Part shown: positions 35,864 through 43,796 of the stretch, piece after piece
Numbering within the stretch: the first letter of the stretch is position 1
Layout: the number at the start of each line of letters is the position of its first letter
NCBI GenBank assembly: GCA_003169895.1
Contig: PNAE01000007.1
Location: forward strand, 1,362,880-1,426,879
Origin: Gemmatimonadota bacterium
GTDB lineage: Bacteria > Gemmatimonadota > Gemmatimonadetes > Gemmatimonadales > GWC2-71-9
Length of the DNA stretch: 64,000 nt
Reading direction: 5' to 3'
The notes under the pieces: model-generated
Seen by the model: only the letters and a program-made list of their open reading frames with translations
Told to the model about the DNA's origin: nothing
Databases searched by the model: none
Position numbers and translations under genes: made by a program

Positions 35864-37351
35864 TCAATACACCCACCCCTGCGCCTGCAGCCCTTCGATC
35901 AGTCCCGGTGTTCGCAACGAGACCGGCCGCAGGTACTCATCCGCCAGCGTGCGCGACCACCAGTTTCCCGTCTGTCGGCGCTGCTCCGGCGTGGTGAACC
36001 GGTACTGATAGAGCCGGGCGCGAATGAAGCCCGGCGGCCGATCGGGGAAGGGATTGGCTCCCATCAACCCCAGCGTCGGCTTGTCGTTCTGCAGCAGGCG
36101 CGCCACCAGTGGCAACATCCACGGGTCGGCATAATCGCGGCTGAGCGCGGCGAACCACATCAACCAGTCGAGGCGCAGGTGGTATGGCGCCACGACGCGC
36201 GGTCGTCGCGCCACATCCCCCGGCTTGGCCTTGAATTCGTATTCCTTCCACGACGTCGCCGGCGTGACGACGCTGTCCGCCGTCCCCTCGAGCACCACTT
36301 CGTAGCGGTCGCGCGATATGCTGCCGAACGCGCCGTAGGTATTCACCAGGTGCAGCGGCTCGAAGCTGGCGTTCATCAGCTGCTGTCGCGAAAACATGTT
36401 CACCACCGGCGGGATGCTCAGCGCGCCGACGAGCAGCACCAGTACCGTAATCGCTACCTGGTGCGGCAGCGCCAGCGGCTCGAGCGCGCCCGCGTGCACG
36501 GGCAACACGCGCGCGAGTATCCGGTCGTCGAAGCAGCTGATCGCGATCACGATGGTGAGCCAGTTGAGCCAGGAGAGATTACCGCTCAGGATCAGCATTC
36601 CCTGGAACGCGATGGTGATGATGCCGGCTGAGTAGCGGATCGGGCGAAACGGAACGAGATAACCGAACGGTGCGATCAGTTCGGCGAGGTGGTTGAAGAG
36701 CACCCCCGCCTTGTCGATCACCGCTGGCAAGCGGTTGAAGTACCAGCTCAGCGGATTCGGGATCGGCTGGCTCTGGTAGTGATAGATCAGGCAGGTGAGG
36801 TCACGCCAGCAGGGATCGCCGCGCAGCTTGATCAGGCCGGCGCCAAACATCAATCGGAAGAGGACCCAGCGGAACATCCAGATCACGATGACCGGCGGCG
36901 CCACGTTGCTGGCGCCGAGGAAGATGGCGAGGAAGCCCGCTTCGAGGAGCAGCGTTTCCCAGCCGAACGAATACCACGTCTGTCCCACGTTCACGAACGA
37001 GAGATACAACAGCCACATCACGAACCAGATCGCCATGCTCACCGGCGTGCCGAAGCGCTCCGACAGTCCGGCCACGGCGAGTAGCGAACAGGCCACGCCG
37101 ATCCAGGCGAATACCATCGCCAAACCGTCGGAGTAGTGCAGGTAGAAGAGCGATGGTGTTCGCCAGAAGGAGACGCGCTGGAGAAAGAACGGCACCGGTG
37201 TGAGACCATGGGAGCCGAGCAGCGGGCGAAACTGATTGACCGCGACGAGAAAGCCGACCAGGTAAATCACCGCAAGCGAACGCTGGAGGAGCCAGCGTGT
37301 CAGCCAGTAATCGGCTCCCTGGCCGCCCGTGAGCGCCGCGACGAGGCTCAC
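35864..37351 (-). CDS. Lipase maturation factor family membrane protein
   Basis: A 495-residue integral membrane protein with about eight hydrophobic segments in the first 330 residues and a soluble C-terminal part. It matches bacterial homologues of vertebrate LMF1: RWLLQRSLAVIYLVGFLVAVNQFRPLLGSHGL at the N-terminus, SFGWETLLLEAGFLAIFL, LFRLMFGAGLIKLRGDPCWRDLTCL and LVNTYGAFGSISRDRYEVVLEG later, then the LRLDWLMWFAALS segment. In vertebrates the family assists lipase folding; the bacterial role is not settled. The GTG start at 37351 overlaps the stop of the upstream FAD oxidoreductase gene, so the two are co-translated. Confidence 0.85.
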   Translation of the reverse strand: MSLVAALTGGQGADYWLTRWLLQRSLAVIYLVGFLVAVNQFRPLLGSHGLTPVPFFLQRVSFWRTPSLFYLHYSDGLAMVFAWIGVACSLLAVAGLSERFGTPVSMAIWFVMWLLYLSFVNVGQTWYSFGWETLLLEAGFLAIFLGASNVAPPVIVIWMFRWVLFRLMFGAGLIKLRGDPCWRDLTCLIYHYQSQPIPNPLSWYFNRLPAVIDKAGVLFNHLAELIAPFGYLVPFRPIRYSAGIITIAFQGMLILSGNLSWLNWLTIVIAISCFDDRILARVLPVHAGALEPLALPHQVAITVLVLLVGALSIPPVVNMFSRQQLMNASFEPLHLVNTYGAFGSISRDRYEVVLEGTADSVVTPATSWKEYEFKAKPGDVARRPRVVAPYHLRLDWLMWFAALSRDYADPWMLPLVARLLQNDKPTLGLMGANPFPDRPPGFIRARLYQYRFTTPEQRRQTGNWWSRTLADEYLRPVSLRTPGLIEGLQAQGWVY

Positions 37352-38766
37352 ACTCCCGCCCTGAGCGCCGCGCGCGCTGCATGAAAGCCCGCCATGCCGT
37401 GTACCCCGCCACCTGGCGGAGTGGACGCCGAGCAGAGGTACCAGCCCTTCACCGGGATTGTGTAGGGATTGAAGGGAACCGGGCGGGCGAGGATCTGTCG
37501 CGCGTCGTTCGAGCCGCCTACGACATCGCCACCGATGTAGTTGGCATTGTGTCGCTCCAGCTCCGCCGGTGGCATCACGTGCCGGGCGAGGACGCGCGCG
37601 CCAAATCCCGGGGCGAAACGTTCGATCTGCCGCTCAATCCGCAGCGTCATGTCGACGACGGAGCCATTCGGGACATGACAGTACGCCCACGCGGTGTGCT
37701 TCCCCGCCGGCGCTCGCGTCGCATCGAACAAGCTCGGCTGCGCCAGCAGCACGAACGGGCGGTCGGATTCACTTCCCGTTGCCGCCGCGCGCTCCGACGC
37801 GGCGATCTCGTCGAGCGTGCCGCCGACATGCACCGTCGCGGCCTGGGCACACTCGGCGGCACGCCACGGAATCGGGCCGTCGAGTGCCCAGTCGATCTTG
37901 AACGCCGCCGGACCGTAGCGATACCGGTCCAACTGGCGCCGGTAGTCCATCGGCAACTTGTCGCCGCCGATCTGCAGCAGCTGTCGCGGCGAGACGTCGA
38001 AGAGCACAGCGTCTGCAGATGGAAAGTCGGCTGGAGATGTCACCCGGTGCGAGGTCACGATCTCACCGCCCAGCGACCTGAGATAGCCGGCGAGTGCCTG
38101 AGCGATCGCCTGCGACCCACCGCGCGGGAACGGCCAGCCCGACGCATGTCCCAGCATGCCGAGCATCAGGGCGAACGAAGCGCTGAACGGCGCTTCGAGT
38201 GGCATCACCGAATGCGCGCCGATCCCCGCGAAGAGTGCGCGAGCGCGTTCACCGCTGAACCTCGATTCGGCGAGGCCGCGTGCCGAACGCATTCCGTGCC
38301 AGCCAAAGCGTGCCAGCGTGAACGGATGGTGCGGCGGAACGAGTGGCCTGAGCGTGGCGTCGAGCAGCGCATCGCAGTCGGCCACCAGCGGCGCGAATAG
38401 CGTGCGGTACGCGGGACCGTCGGCGCCGAGTCCGGCAGCAGTCTCTTCCATGGATCGGTGGAGCAGCACGGCCGTGCCGTCGTCGAGCGGGTGCGCGAGT
38501 GGAACCGGCGGGTGAATCCAGTTGAGGCCGAAGTCCGCCAGCGGCAGCGCACGGAAGAACGGCGACGCGATGCCCATTGGATGGATGGCCGAGCAGATAT
38601 CGTGCACGAAGCCGGGTAGCGTCAGCTCGGCCGACCGGGTTCCGCCGCCGATGGTGTCTGCCGCCTCGAGGACTGTGACATGGCAGCCGGCCTGGGCGAG
38701 CGTGATTGCGGCGGCGAGGCCATTCGGGCCGGATCCCACGACGACGCACGAACGACCGGTGGCCAT
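37348..38766 (-). CDS. Phytoene-dehydrogenase-like FAD oxidoreductase
   Basis: A 472-residue amine-oxidase/phytoene-desaturase-type flavoprotein. The N-terminal CVVVGSGPNGLAAAITLAQAGCHVTVLEAADTIGGGTRS binds FAD. A second conserved block near the end (GWYLCSASTPPGGGVHGMAGFHAARAAL) is typical of this subgroup. The substrate is unknown; relatives act on carotenoids or other isoprenoids and lipids. The ATG at 38766 was chosen over 38790 because it directly precedes the FAD motif. Coupled with the lipase-maturation-factor gene downstream. Confidence 0.85.
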   Translation of the reverse strand: MATGRSCVVVGSGPNGLAAAITLAQAGCHVTVLEAADTIGGGTRSAELTLPGFVHDICSAIHPMGIASPFFRALPLADFGLNWIHPPVPLAHPLDDGTAVLLHRSMEETAAGLGADGPAYRTLFAPLVADCDALLDATLRPLVPPHHPFTLARFGWHGMRSARGLAESRFSGERARALFAGIGAHSVMPLEAPFSASFALMLGMLGHASGWPFPRGGSQAIAQALAGYLRSLGGEIVTSHRVTSPADFPSADAVLFDVSPRQLLQIGGDKLPMDYRRQLDRYRYGPAAFKIDWALDGPIPWRAAECAQAATVHVGGTLDEIAASERAAATGSESDRPFVLLAQPSLFDATRAPAGKHTAWAYCHVPNGSVVDMTLRIERQIERFAPGFGARVLARHVMPPAELERHNANYIGGDVVGGSNDARQILARPVPFNPYTIPVKGWYLCSASTPPGGGVHGMAGFHAARAALRAGV

Positions 38767-38784
38767 GGGTGAAGATACGACGTT

Positions 38785-38960
38785 TGTCATCCTGAGCGGA
38801 GCACTCGCGCAGCGAGTGCACAGTCGAAGGAGCCCAATGGTGGCGTACGGCTGTCATCCTGCCTGTCCCGAGCAAAGCGAGGGGACCTCAATGCCGGCTT
38901 GCTGGCTTTGTCATCCTGAGCGAAGTGCGGCCGCAGGCCGCACGCAGTCGAAGGACCTCG
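38785..38960. repeat. Three REP-type units (GTCATCCTGAGC family)
   Basis: Three units in the same orientation at about 38785-38834, 38852-38890 and 38909-38960, each starting TGTCATCCT, usually with an internal short palindrome (CTCGCGCAGCGAG; GCGGCCGCAGGCCGC) and ending AGTCGAAGGACC-like. They lie upstream of the FAD oxidoreductase start. The rest of the stretch to 39287 holds one end of the 161-bp-type element (about 39062-39170) and an AACGCCAAAGGGGCC fragment of the tRNA-Leu downstream region; no gene is seen. Confidence 0.8.
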
Positions 38961-39287
38961 GTGATAGGCGACTGTGCCTGAGCGCGGCGCAGGTGCTCCC
39001 TTGCTCAGACCGAATCCCGAGCCCCGGCGCTTCGCTCGCACCCGCGCCTCGCCGCAAACAGCAGCGGCTTGGCGCGGGCTGACTCGCGATTCGCAACCGG
39101 CGGGACACGCCGGTTGGGGGCGCGCTCCCTAGCGGATCCTCCCTCCGACACGGCCCTCACCGCTCACCCAGATCGTTCCTCCCTCGCGTCACGGAACGCC
39201 AAAGGGGCCGCCGGTGCGCTCTTTCGTACCACGGTCGGCCGAGCGTACCTTGTATCGTATCGACAGACCCATGGCCGGAGACTGCCG

Positions 39288-39698
39288 ATGCCCGTGACCG
39301 CCAAGCTTTCCCAAGCCTTCTACGACCGTCTCGGCCAGCAGGTGGCAGGCGAGATGGTAGACTGGTTCAACCAGGTGGACACTGCGTACCGCTCCGATCT
39401 GCGTGAGCTCAGCGAACTCAACTTTGCGCGGTTCGATGCGAAGCTCGGGCAGCGCTTCGCCGAGTCCTCACTGGCGCTCGAGCGGCGCCTGACCGAGTTC
39501 TCGCGGGGGCTTGATCAGCGTTTCGCGGGGCTCGACCCGCGTTTCGCAGGACTCGATCAGCGTTTCGGGGGGCTCGAACGGGAGATCGCCAAGCTCGCCG
39601 TCGACCTGAAGGATCAGCTCATCGTCCAGACGCGGTGGATGATCGGGATATGGGTGGTTGTGCTTGTCGCGGTGATCGGACTCTGGATCCGCCGCTAA
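39288..39698 (+). CDS. Tail-anchored coiled-coil protein, paralogue 1
   Basis: A 136-residue protein. The N-terminus MPVTAKLSQAFYDRLGQQVAGEMVDWFNQVDTAYRSDLREL is shared with the next gene. Residues 45-110 are a coiled coil containing short repeats (LDQRFAGLDPRFAGLDQRF), and the last 22 residues are a membrane segment ending in two arginines (MIGIWVVVLVAVIGLWIRR). The layout resembles the DUF1640/CCDC90-like group. It probably sits in the inner membrane as an oligomer. The ATG at 39288 was chosen by comparison with the paralogue; the longer open frame covers repeat DNA. Function unknown. Confidence 0.7.
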   Translation: MPVTAKLSQAFYDRLGQQVAGEMVDWFNQVDTAYRSDLRELSELNFARFDAKLGQRFAESSLALERRLTEFSRGLDQRFAGLDPRFAGLDQRFGGLEREIAKLAVDLKDQLIVQTRWMIGIWVVVLVAVIGLWIRR

Positions 39699-39854
39699 TC
39701 CGACCCTCACCGTTCGCAACTACGAATGCCAACAGGCCACGGACGCCTGCGGGGCCCTCGTCGATGAACATCCGGCGCTGTGTCGCGTTGGATTGCTCCG
39801 CTCCTGCGCCGGGGGTAGGCTTAGTCTGGCAGCGTACCCGGAGCGGGAGGTGCG

Positions 39855-40385
39855 ATGCCAGTGACTGTGAGGCTGTCGAAGAGCTTCTACGATCGGTTCG
39901 GCGACGACATCGCTAACGAACTGGTGGAGTGGTTCAACAGCGTGGACGCTACCTATCGCGCGGATCTGCGCGAGATCAACGAGATGAACTTCGCGCGCTT
40001 CGACGCCAATCTTGGGGAGCGACTGTCCAAGGTCGATGTGCGTTTCGCGCAGGTCGACGCGCGGTTCGCGCAGATCGATGCGCGGTTTGATCAGGTCGAT
40101 GCGCGGTTCGCGCAGATCGACGCGCGGTTTGAGCAGGTCGATGCGCGGTTCCTCGCCTTCGAGAAGCGAATGGAGGAGAGGTTCGTTACGTTCGAAAAGC
40201 GAATCGGCGAACGGTTCGTCGCGTTCGAAGACCGGATCGAGCGCCGCCTCGCCGAGTTCGAGACTCACATTGTCGAACGGATCGGGCGGTCCGAGGATAA
40301 GATGCGGAACTGGATGATCGGCTTCTGCACCACCCAGCTCTTCGCGTTGGTGGGGTTGATGTACACGATCCTGCATGGACGGTAG
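39855..40385 (+). CDS. Tail-anchored coiled-coil protein, paralogue 2
   Basis: A 176-residue paralogue of the gene at 39288, with the same N-terminal domain (MPVTVRLSKSFYDRFGDDIANELVEWFNSVDATYRADLREI) and a C-terminal membrane segment. Its coiled coil contains exact seven-residue repeats (VDARFAQ, IDARFDQ, VDARFAQ and so on), encoded by 21-bp direct repeats at about 40035-40150 that could expand or contract by slippage. The ATG has a good GGGAGG ribosome-binding site at 39845-39850. Function unknown; the pair is bracketed by repeat DNA on both sides. Confidence 0.72.
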   Translation: MPVTVRLSKSFYDRFGDDIANELVEWFNSVDATYRADLREINEMNFARFDANLGERLSKVDVRFAQVDARFAQIDARFDQVDARFAQIDARFEQVDARFLAFEKRMEERFVTFEKRIGERFVAFEDRIERRLAEFETHIVERIGRSEDKMRNWMIGFCTTQLFALVGLMYTILHGR

Positions 40386-40430
40386 CCGGCCCGCTAATCT
40401 CCGCCACAACCAAGAATGACGCGTCGATTC

Positions 40431-40660
40431 GCGGCGAGGGCCGCGTCTCGGGACGACCCGACTCGCGCGCCCGCGCATGCGCTCGCAAATGCCTCGCGAT
40501 TCGCAACCGGCGGGACACGCCGGTTGCAGGCGCGCTCAGAACGGGTCCTCCCTCCGACGCGACCCTCACCGCTCGCCACACTGAACGCCAAAAGGGGCCG
40601 CGGATTTCCGCGACCCATTCGTTTGTGGCGGTAGTGCCACGCTGCACCTTCGCAAAGTGC
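40431..40660. repeat. Remnant locus C: palindromic element, terminator hairpin and orphan anti-anticodon segment
   Basis: A diverged version of the 161-bp element (40431-40575) is followed by the terminator-like hairpin (40591-40620) and a segment (40639-40658) with the same flanks (GGCGGTA..GCCACGC) as the anti-anticodon segments at loci A and B. The tRNA itself is missing: shortly after a conserved GAGTCAATGC stretch the sequence switches to the inverted repeat related to 33782-33893. The orphan segment predicts a third tRNA anticodon arm with loop TTCGCAA. Confidence 0.6.
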
Positions 40661-40736
40661 TTGCAATCTGTTTTCAAGCTGCTTCCGAGTCAATGCGAGG
40701 GTGCGGCGCCACTTCCTTCGTTTCGCTCGAGGTCTG

Positions 40737-40850
40737 TCGCCGCGCCCGGGCGCACACCGGCCCAACCGCTCGCCGGTACTGGCCCGGCGTTCCATCACCG
40801 TGGGTGAGAGATCGGCTCGCTCTGGTCCGGCGTGCGTCCCTCGCCCGGAC
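40737..40850. repeat. Inverted copy of the 33.8-kb repeat
   Basis: This block is close to the reverse complement of 33782-33893 (shared stretches include GGACGCACGCCGGACCAGAG and GCGAGCGGTTGGGCCGGTGT read on the opposite strand). The two inverted copies flank the 34-40.7 kb segment that carries glpD, the lipase-maturation-factor pair and the coiled-coil pair. Open frames here have no protein-like features. Confidence 0.65.
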
Positions 40851-40907
40851 TGGCAAACTGGTCCACGACCGGTCGCTGGGGAGTTTGTACTCGCGGCAAG
40901 GAACGCC

Positions 40908-40937
40908 AAAGGGGCCGCTGATTTCAGCGACCCCTTC
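40908..40937 (-). terminator. Terminator-like hairpin downstream of tRNA-Leu-like copy B
   Basis: Leftward strand: AAGGGGTCGCTGA, short loop, TCAGCGGCCCCTT, then TGGCGTTCCTT. It is equivalent to the hairpin at 35381-35410 and differs by compensatory changes in the inner stem. Confidence 0.6.
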
Positions 40938-40956
40938 GATGCACGGCGGTAAGGCC

Positions 40957-40976
40957 ACGCAACGCCCTCGCAACGC
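40957..40976 (-). ncRNA. 20-nt segment complementary to the anticodon arm of tRNA-Leu-like copy B
   Basis: On the leftward strand this pairs with 41062-41081 (the anticodon arm of copy B) over 20 positions, 19 Watson-Crick and one G-U. The sequence is unrelated to the corresponding 20-mer at locus A except for the centre, so pairing rather than sequence is conserved. Confidence 0.6.
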
Positions 40977-41019
40977 ATCCACAATCTGCGGCGGACATTG
41001 TGCCGAGTCAATGCCAGGG

Positions 41020-41103
41020 TGCGGGTGGGGAGATTCGGACTCCCACGGGCTTGCGCCCAACGCGTTGCGAAGGCGTTGCGTCTACCAGTTCCGCCACACC
41101 CGC
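41020..41103 (-). tRNA. tRNA-Leu-like gene, copy B, anticodon position CGC
   Basis: An 84-nt near copy of the gene at 35492 with identical acceptor stem, D-arm type and T-stem. The anticodon arm is ACGCC, loop TTCGCAA, CGCGT (one C-C mismatch next to the loop), again reading CGC at 34-36. The variable arm is TGGGCGCAAGCCCGT. About 95 bp upstream and about 115 bp downstream are also duplicated relative to copy A, so the unit was copied as a whole. CCA not encoded. Same doubts about function as copy A. Confidence 0.7.
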
Positions 41104-41305
41104 CCCGTGTTCTGGCACTCGGTGGTCCTGGGTACTGCGACGCGATTTCACAACGTGCCATGCCGCTGGCGGGGGGAGATTGGCTCGAGCCATTGAGGAT
41201 TGGCGGTTCGCATCTCTGCGGGCCGGTGCTGCTCGACGCGACCTCGTCGTGTAGCCCGCCCCGATCCTTCCTTATCTTACCTGCTGTCTCCCACCAAGGA
41301 TGCCC

Positions 41306-41797
41306 ATGCTCACCCGCTGCCTCCCGCTCGCCGCGACGCTCGTCGCGCTGGCCTCGCCACTCGCCGCGCAGGCGACGCATCCCGACTTCACCGGCACGTG
41401 GGTGCTCGACGCGAGCAAGACCGTGGTCGATGGACCGATTCCGCCGCCGCCTGCCGCCAGCTACGTCGTGGTGCAGGTTGGCGACTCCCTTGCGGTGGAC
41501 CAGAAGATGACGTCCCAGGAGGGCGAGCAGGTCGCGAAGAAGGTCTGGCGCGTCGATGGCAAACCATGGGCGAACGCCATTACCTATGGCGGCGTCGACA
41601 TGGTGCTGAGCAGCACGTTGAGCTGGAACGGTGCCGTGCTCACGATCCATACCACGTCGGATTATCAGGGCACTCCGGCGGAGCAGACGGAGACCTGGAC
41701 CCTCGGCAGTGACGGGAAGACGCTGACGCAGAGCACGAGTACCAGCGCCAACGGTGACTATTACGCGACAATGACGTTGGTGTTCAGCCGGAAATAG
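41306..41797 (+). CDS. Small secreted lipocalin-like protein
   Basis: A 163-residue protein with a signal peptide (MLTRCLPLAATLVALASPLAAQ). The mature part contains FTGTWVLDASKTVVDG near its N-terminus and a series of beta strands ending ANGDYYATMTLVFSRK, a pattern common in small secreted lipocalin-like or cyclophilin-like beta-barrels of this type of bacterium. The ATG at 41306 is six bases from an AAGGA ribosome-binding site; the ATG at 41300 overlaps that site and is unlikely. Function unknown. It is the last backbone gene before the tRNA-Ile. Confidence 0.65.
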   Translation: MLTRCLPLAATLVALASPLAAQATHPDFTGTWVLDASKTVVDGPIPPPPAASYVVVQVGDSLAVDQKMTSQEGEQVAKKVWRVDGKPWANAITYGGVDMVLSSTLSWNGAVLTIHTTSDYQGTPAEQTETWTLGSDGKTLTQSTSTSANGDYYATMTLVFSRK

Positions 41798-41859
41798 CGC
41801 GGGGGACTCCGTTCCGGGTTGGACGCGGTGGGCGGTTCGGTTAGCTTTTCGCCCCTCTG

Positions 41860-41933
<74 letters not shown>

Positions 41934-41949
41934 TACCTTCCAAACGATT

Positions 41950-41989
41950 GCCCCGCCACGTCTTACGAGACCGGCGGGGCTTTCATTTT
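41950..41989 (+). terminator. Rho-independent terminator of tRNA-Ile (island-borne)
   Basis: Stem GCCCCGCC (41950-41957) with GGCGGGGC (41973-41980) followed by TTTCATTTT. A diverged version with the same stem lies behind the second att copy, so each island brings its own tRNA terminator. Confidence 0.85.
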
Positions 41990-42003
41990 CCCGCGAAAAA
42001 CGT

Positions 42004-42029
42004 CATGGTGTCCGTTGTGGTGTCCGTTG
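42004..42029. promoter_or_regulatory. Tandem repeat, probable integrase arm-type site (left)
   Basis: A 26-bp sequence made of two copies of TGGTGTCCGTTG, about 70 bp inside the left att core. It occurs identically and in the same orientation at 59631-59656 near the right end of the island. Island 2 has a structurally similar tandem at 59875-59900. The position and duplication suggest integrase arm-binding sites. Confidence 0.6.
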
Positions 42030-42105
42030 CTCAGTTACGCGCCTAAACGCATGCGATTCGCGAGCTCCATGCGCATCGAAACCGGGTGGCTAGTGGGAGA
42101 TGCAT

Positions 42106-42612
42106 CTAGGCTCTAGGTGCATCTGCGTCGTATCGTCCGATGTCCCGCCACAGTACGTCTTCAGTACGCGTTCTTCGGCTTGGGTTTAGCTCGTTCTCCA
42201 GTGGGACCACGATGTCAAAGTACAAGTTGAGACCACCGGTATACGCCATTTCACGGAACGCCGGCTCGCTAACGAACTTCGCTTCTCGCAATCGCACGGC
42301 TCTGTCGAAGAAGCCCTTCACATGTCGCCGGGCCCGATCGACAACTGCAGCCTCTTGCTCGCCTCGGCGAAAAGCTGCAAGCCACAACGCGGGATACTGG
42401 TCGCCGTGGCCTTCGCGCCATTTGACCAAGGTACGAAGCGCGTCCGTCATTTCAGGTTTGAAGTAGTCTATCATGGATTGGTAAACGACCTGGCTCTCTG
42501 CGGCCGCGCGCGACGCATTAGCGGAGCGCCGACTCTCGTACGCTGCCCACGCCGCAGCGACCGCTGTCACAAGAGTCGCGTAATCTGCGAGCATCTTCAT
42601 TGTCCCAGTCAT
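42106..42612 (-). CDS. Small membrane-anchored protein of unknown function
   Basis: A 168-residue protein: a short hydrophobic segment at residues 6-24 (LADYATLVTAVAAAWAAYE) then a soluble helical part (about 30-165) with conserved-looking EMTDALRTLVKWREGH and YFDIVVPLENE stretches. It resembles the DUF4760-like proteins often found near integrases, but I cannot assign it firmly. The ATG at 42612 has an AAAGGGGG ribosome-binding site. It lies between integrase and att core, the last gene of the leftward regulator-integrase cluster. Confidence 0.6.
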   Translation of the reverse strand: MTGTMKMLADYATLVTAVAAAWAAYESRRSANASRAAAESQVVYQSMIDYFKPEMTDALRTLVKWREGHGDQYPALWLAAFRRGEQEAAVVDRARRHVKGFFDRAVRLREAKFVSEPAFREMAYTGGLNLYFDIVVPLENELNPSRRTRTEDVLWRDIGRYDADAPRA

Positions 42613-42654
42613 CGTCAATCCCCCTTTTGACAGACCCTTCGTTCCTTCGCTCGA

Positions 42655-43794
42655 CTACGCTCCCAAACGCATGCGATTCGCGAGTGCGGTACGCATAGTC
42701 ACCGGGTCGGCACGCTGGTAGCACATCAGGATCGTCTGATGATCCTTCCACCCGCCCAGTGCACAGAGATCCTTGAGCGGTGCGTGCTTCATTTCGGTGG
42801 CGAACTTCCGTCGAAGGCTATGCCATCCCCGCAAATGCTGCCGGGGCAGCCCTGCCGCCACCTCACCACGTTGCCACCAGTCCCGCAGCAGGTGCCGTGA
42901 TACCGGCTCATCGGGCAGGATAGGGGACGGGAAGATCAAACCGTCACCGATCGCCGCCCTAGCGCGCCGTGCGTCCCGTAATGCTTGCTCAGCTGCCGGC
43001 GTCAGCGGTGTCACGTGTTCGAACTTCCGCTTGTCGTTCTCACCGCGCCAGAGAATCTCTGTCTTCTCGAAATCGATGTCGGACCATTTGAGCAGCCGCA
43101 CCGCACCGATACGATGCCCTGTTTCATTCGTCACGATCAAGCAGAGACGAAAGAGCGGTGCGATGGATTCGCTGGTTTCGAGGAGTGATTCAAATTCTGC
43201 GGCCGTGAGAATTGGCCGAGTGGTGCTCTCCTCCCGCGCCGTCCTGAATCCCCGGAGCGGATTGTTGTGCAACAGACCGGCATTGACTCCCCAGTTGAAC
43301 ACGGCCTTGAGGAACATGATGTCGTAACCGATGAGCCGATTACGTATCGGCCTGCCGCGCGCCTTGCCGACTCGCTGATCGCCGCGCCGTTTCCGTTCCG
43401 CAACAAACCGCGCGGCATCGCGATGTGTGAACTGGGACACTCGCTTTGCCGAGCCGAGCACCTCGACCATCATCTTGGCGATGCGATGATCGTGCTTCTG
43501 CTTGTGCTCCCCCTTGGTGGGGGTCACCTCACGCAAGTAGTTGTCAATGAGCGCGCCGAACGTGATATCGGCTTCCATCATCGACTGGGTGGCGCCAAGC
43601 GAGGCGGCGACTTCATCCGCCTTTCGCTTCGCGGCTTCCCGGTCCCGGTGGCCCAGGGCGACACGCTTCCTCAGGCCATGGTCCTTCACTTCGAGAAAGA
43701 TCTTCTTCGTAGCCGGGTGTTCATACGCCCGGACCCGATTGCGACCCTTCTCCCCCGCGACATACGACCAGCTAGCTGCCCGCTTCCGCTTCAT
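42655..43794 (-). CDS. int: Tyrosine-type site-specific integrase, island 1
   Basis: A 379-residue tyrosine recombinase. The N-terminal arm-binding region (KKIFLEVKDHGLRKRVALGHRDREAA) is followed by a SAM-like core-binding domain (about 75-180) and the catalytic domain: Arg in TGHRIGAVRLLKW (about 238), HxxR in GWHSLRRKFATEM, a GGW segment and the nucleophile Tyr in ILMCYQRADP near the C-terminus. It is expected to integrate the island into tRNA-Ile and to excise it. The ATG overlaps no gene but is two bases from the stop of the excisionase-like gene. It is clearly related to the island 2 integrase (same C-terminal CYQRAD..TMR.ALANR pattern). Confidence 0.95.
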   Translation of the reverse strand: MKRKRAASWSYVAGEKGRNRVRAYEHPATKKIFLEVKDHGLRKRVALGHRDREAAKRKADEVAASLGATQSMMEADITFGALIDNYLREVTPTKGEHKQKHDHRIAKMMVEVLGSAKRVSQFTHRDAARFVAERKRRGDQRVGKARGRPIRNRLIGYDIMFLKAVFNWGVNAGLLHNNPLRGFRTAREESTTRPILTAAEFESLLETSESIAPLFRLCLIVTNETGHRIGAVRLLKWSDIDFEKTEILWRGENDKRKFEHVTPLTPAAEQALRDARRARAAIGDGLIFPSPILPDEPVSRHLLRDWWQRGEVAAGLPRQHLRGWHSLRRKFATEMKHAPLKDLCALGGWKDHQTILMCYQRADPVTMRTALANRMRLGA

Positions 43795-43796
43795 GG

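Noticed and set aside
40394..41650. 418-codon minus-strand open frame across the tRNA-Leu-like locus
   Set aside because: It is built from repeat sequence and crosses the tRNA and terminator hairpins; no protein-like features.
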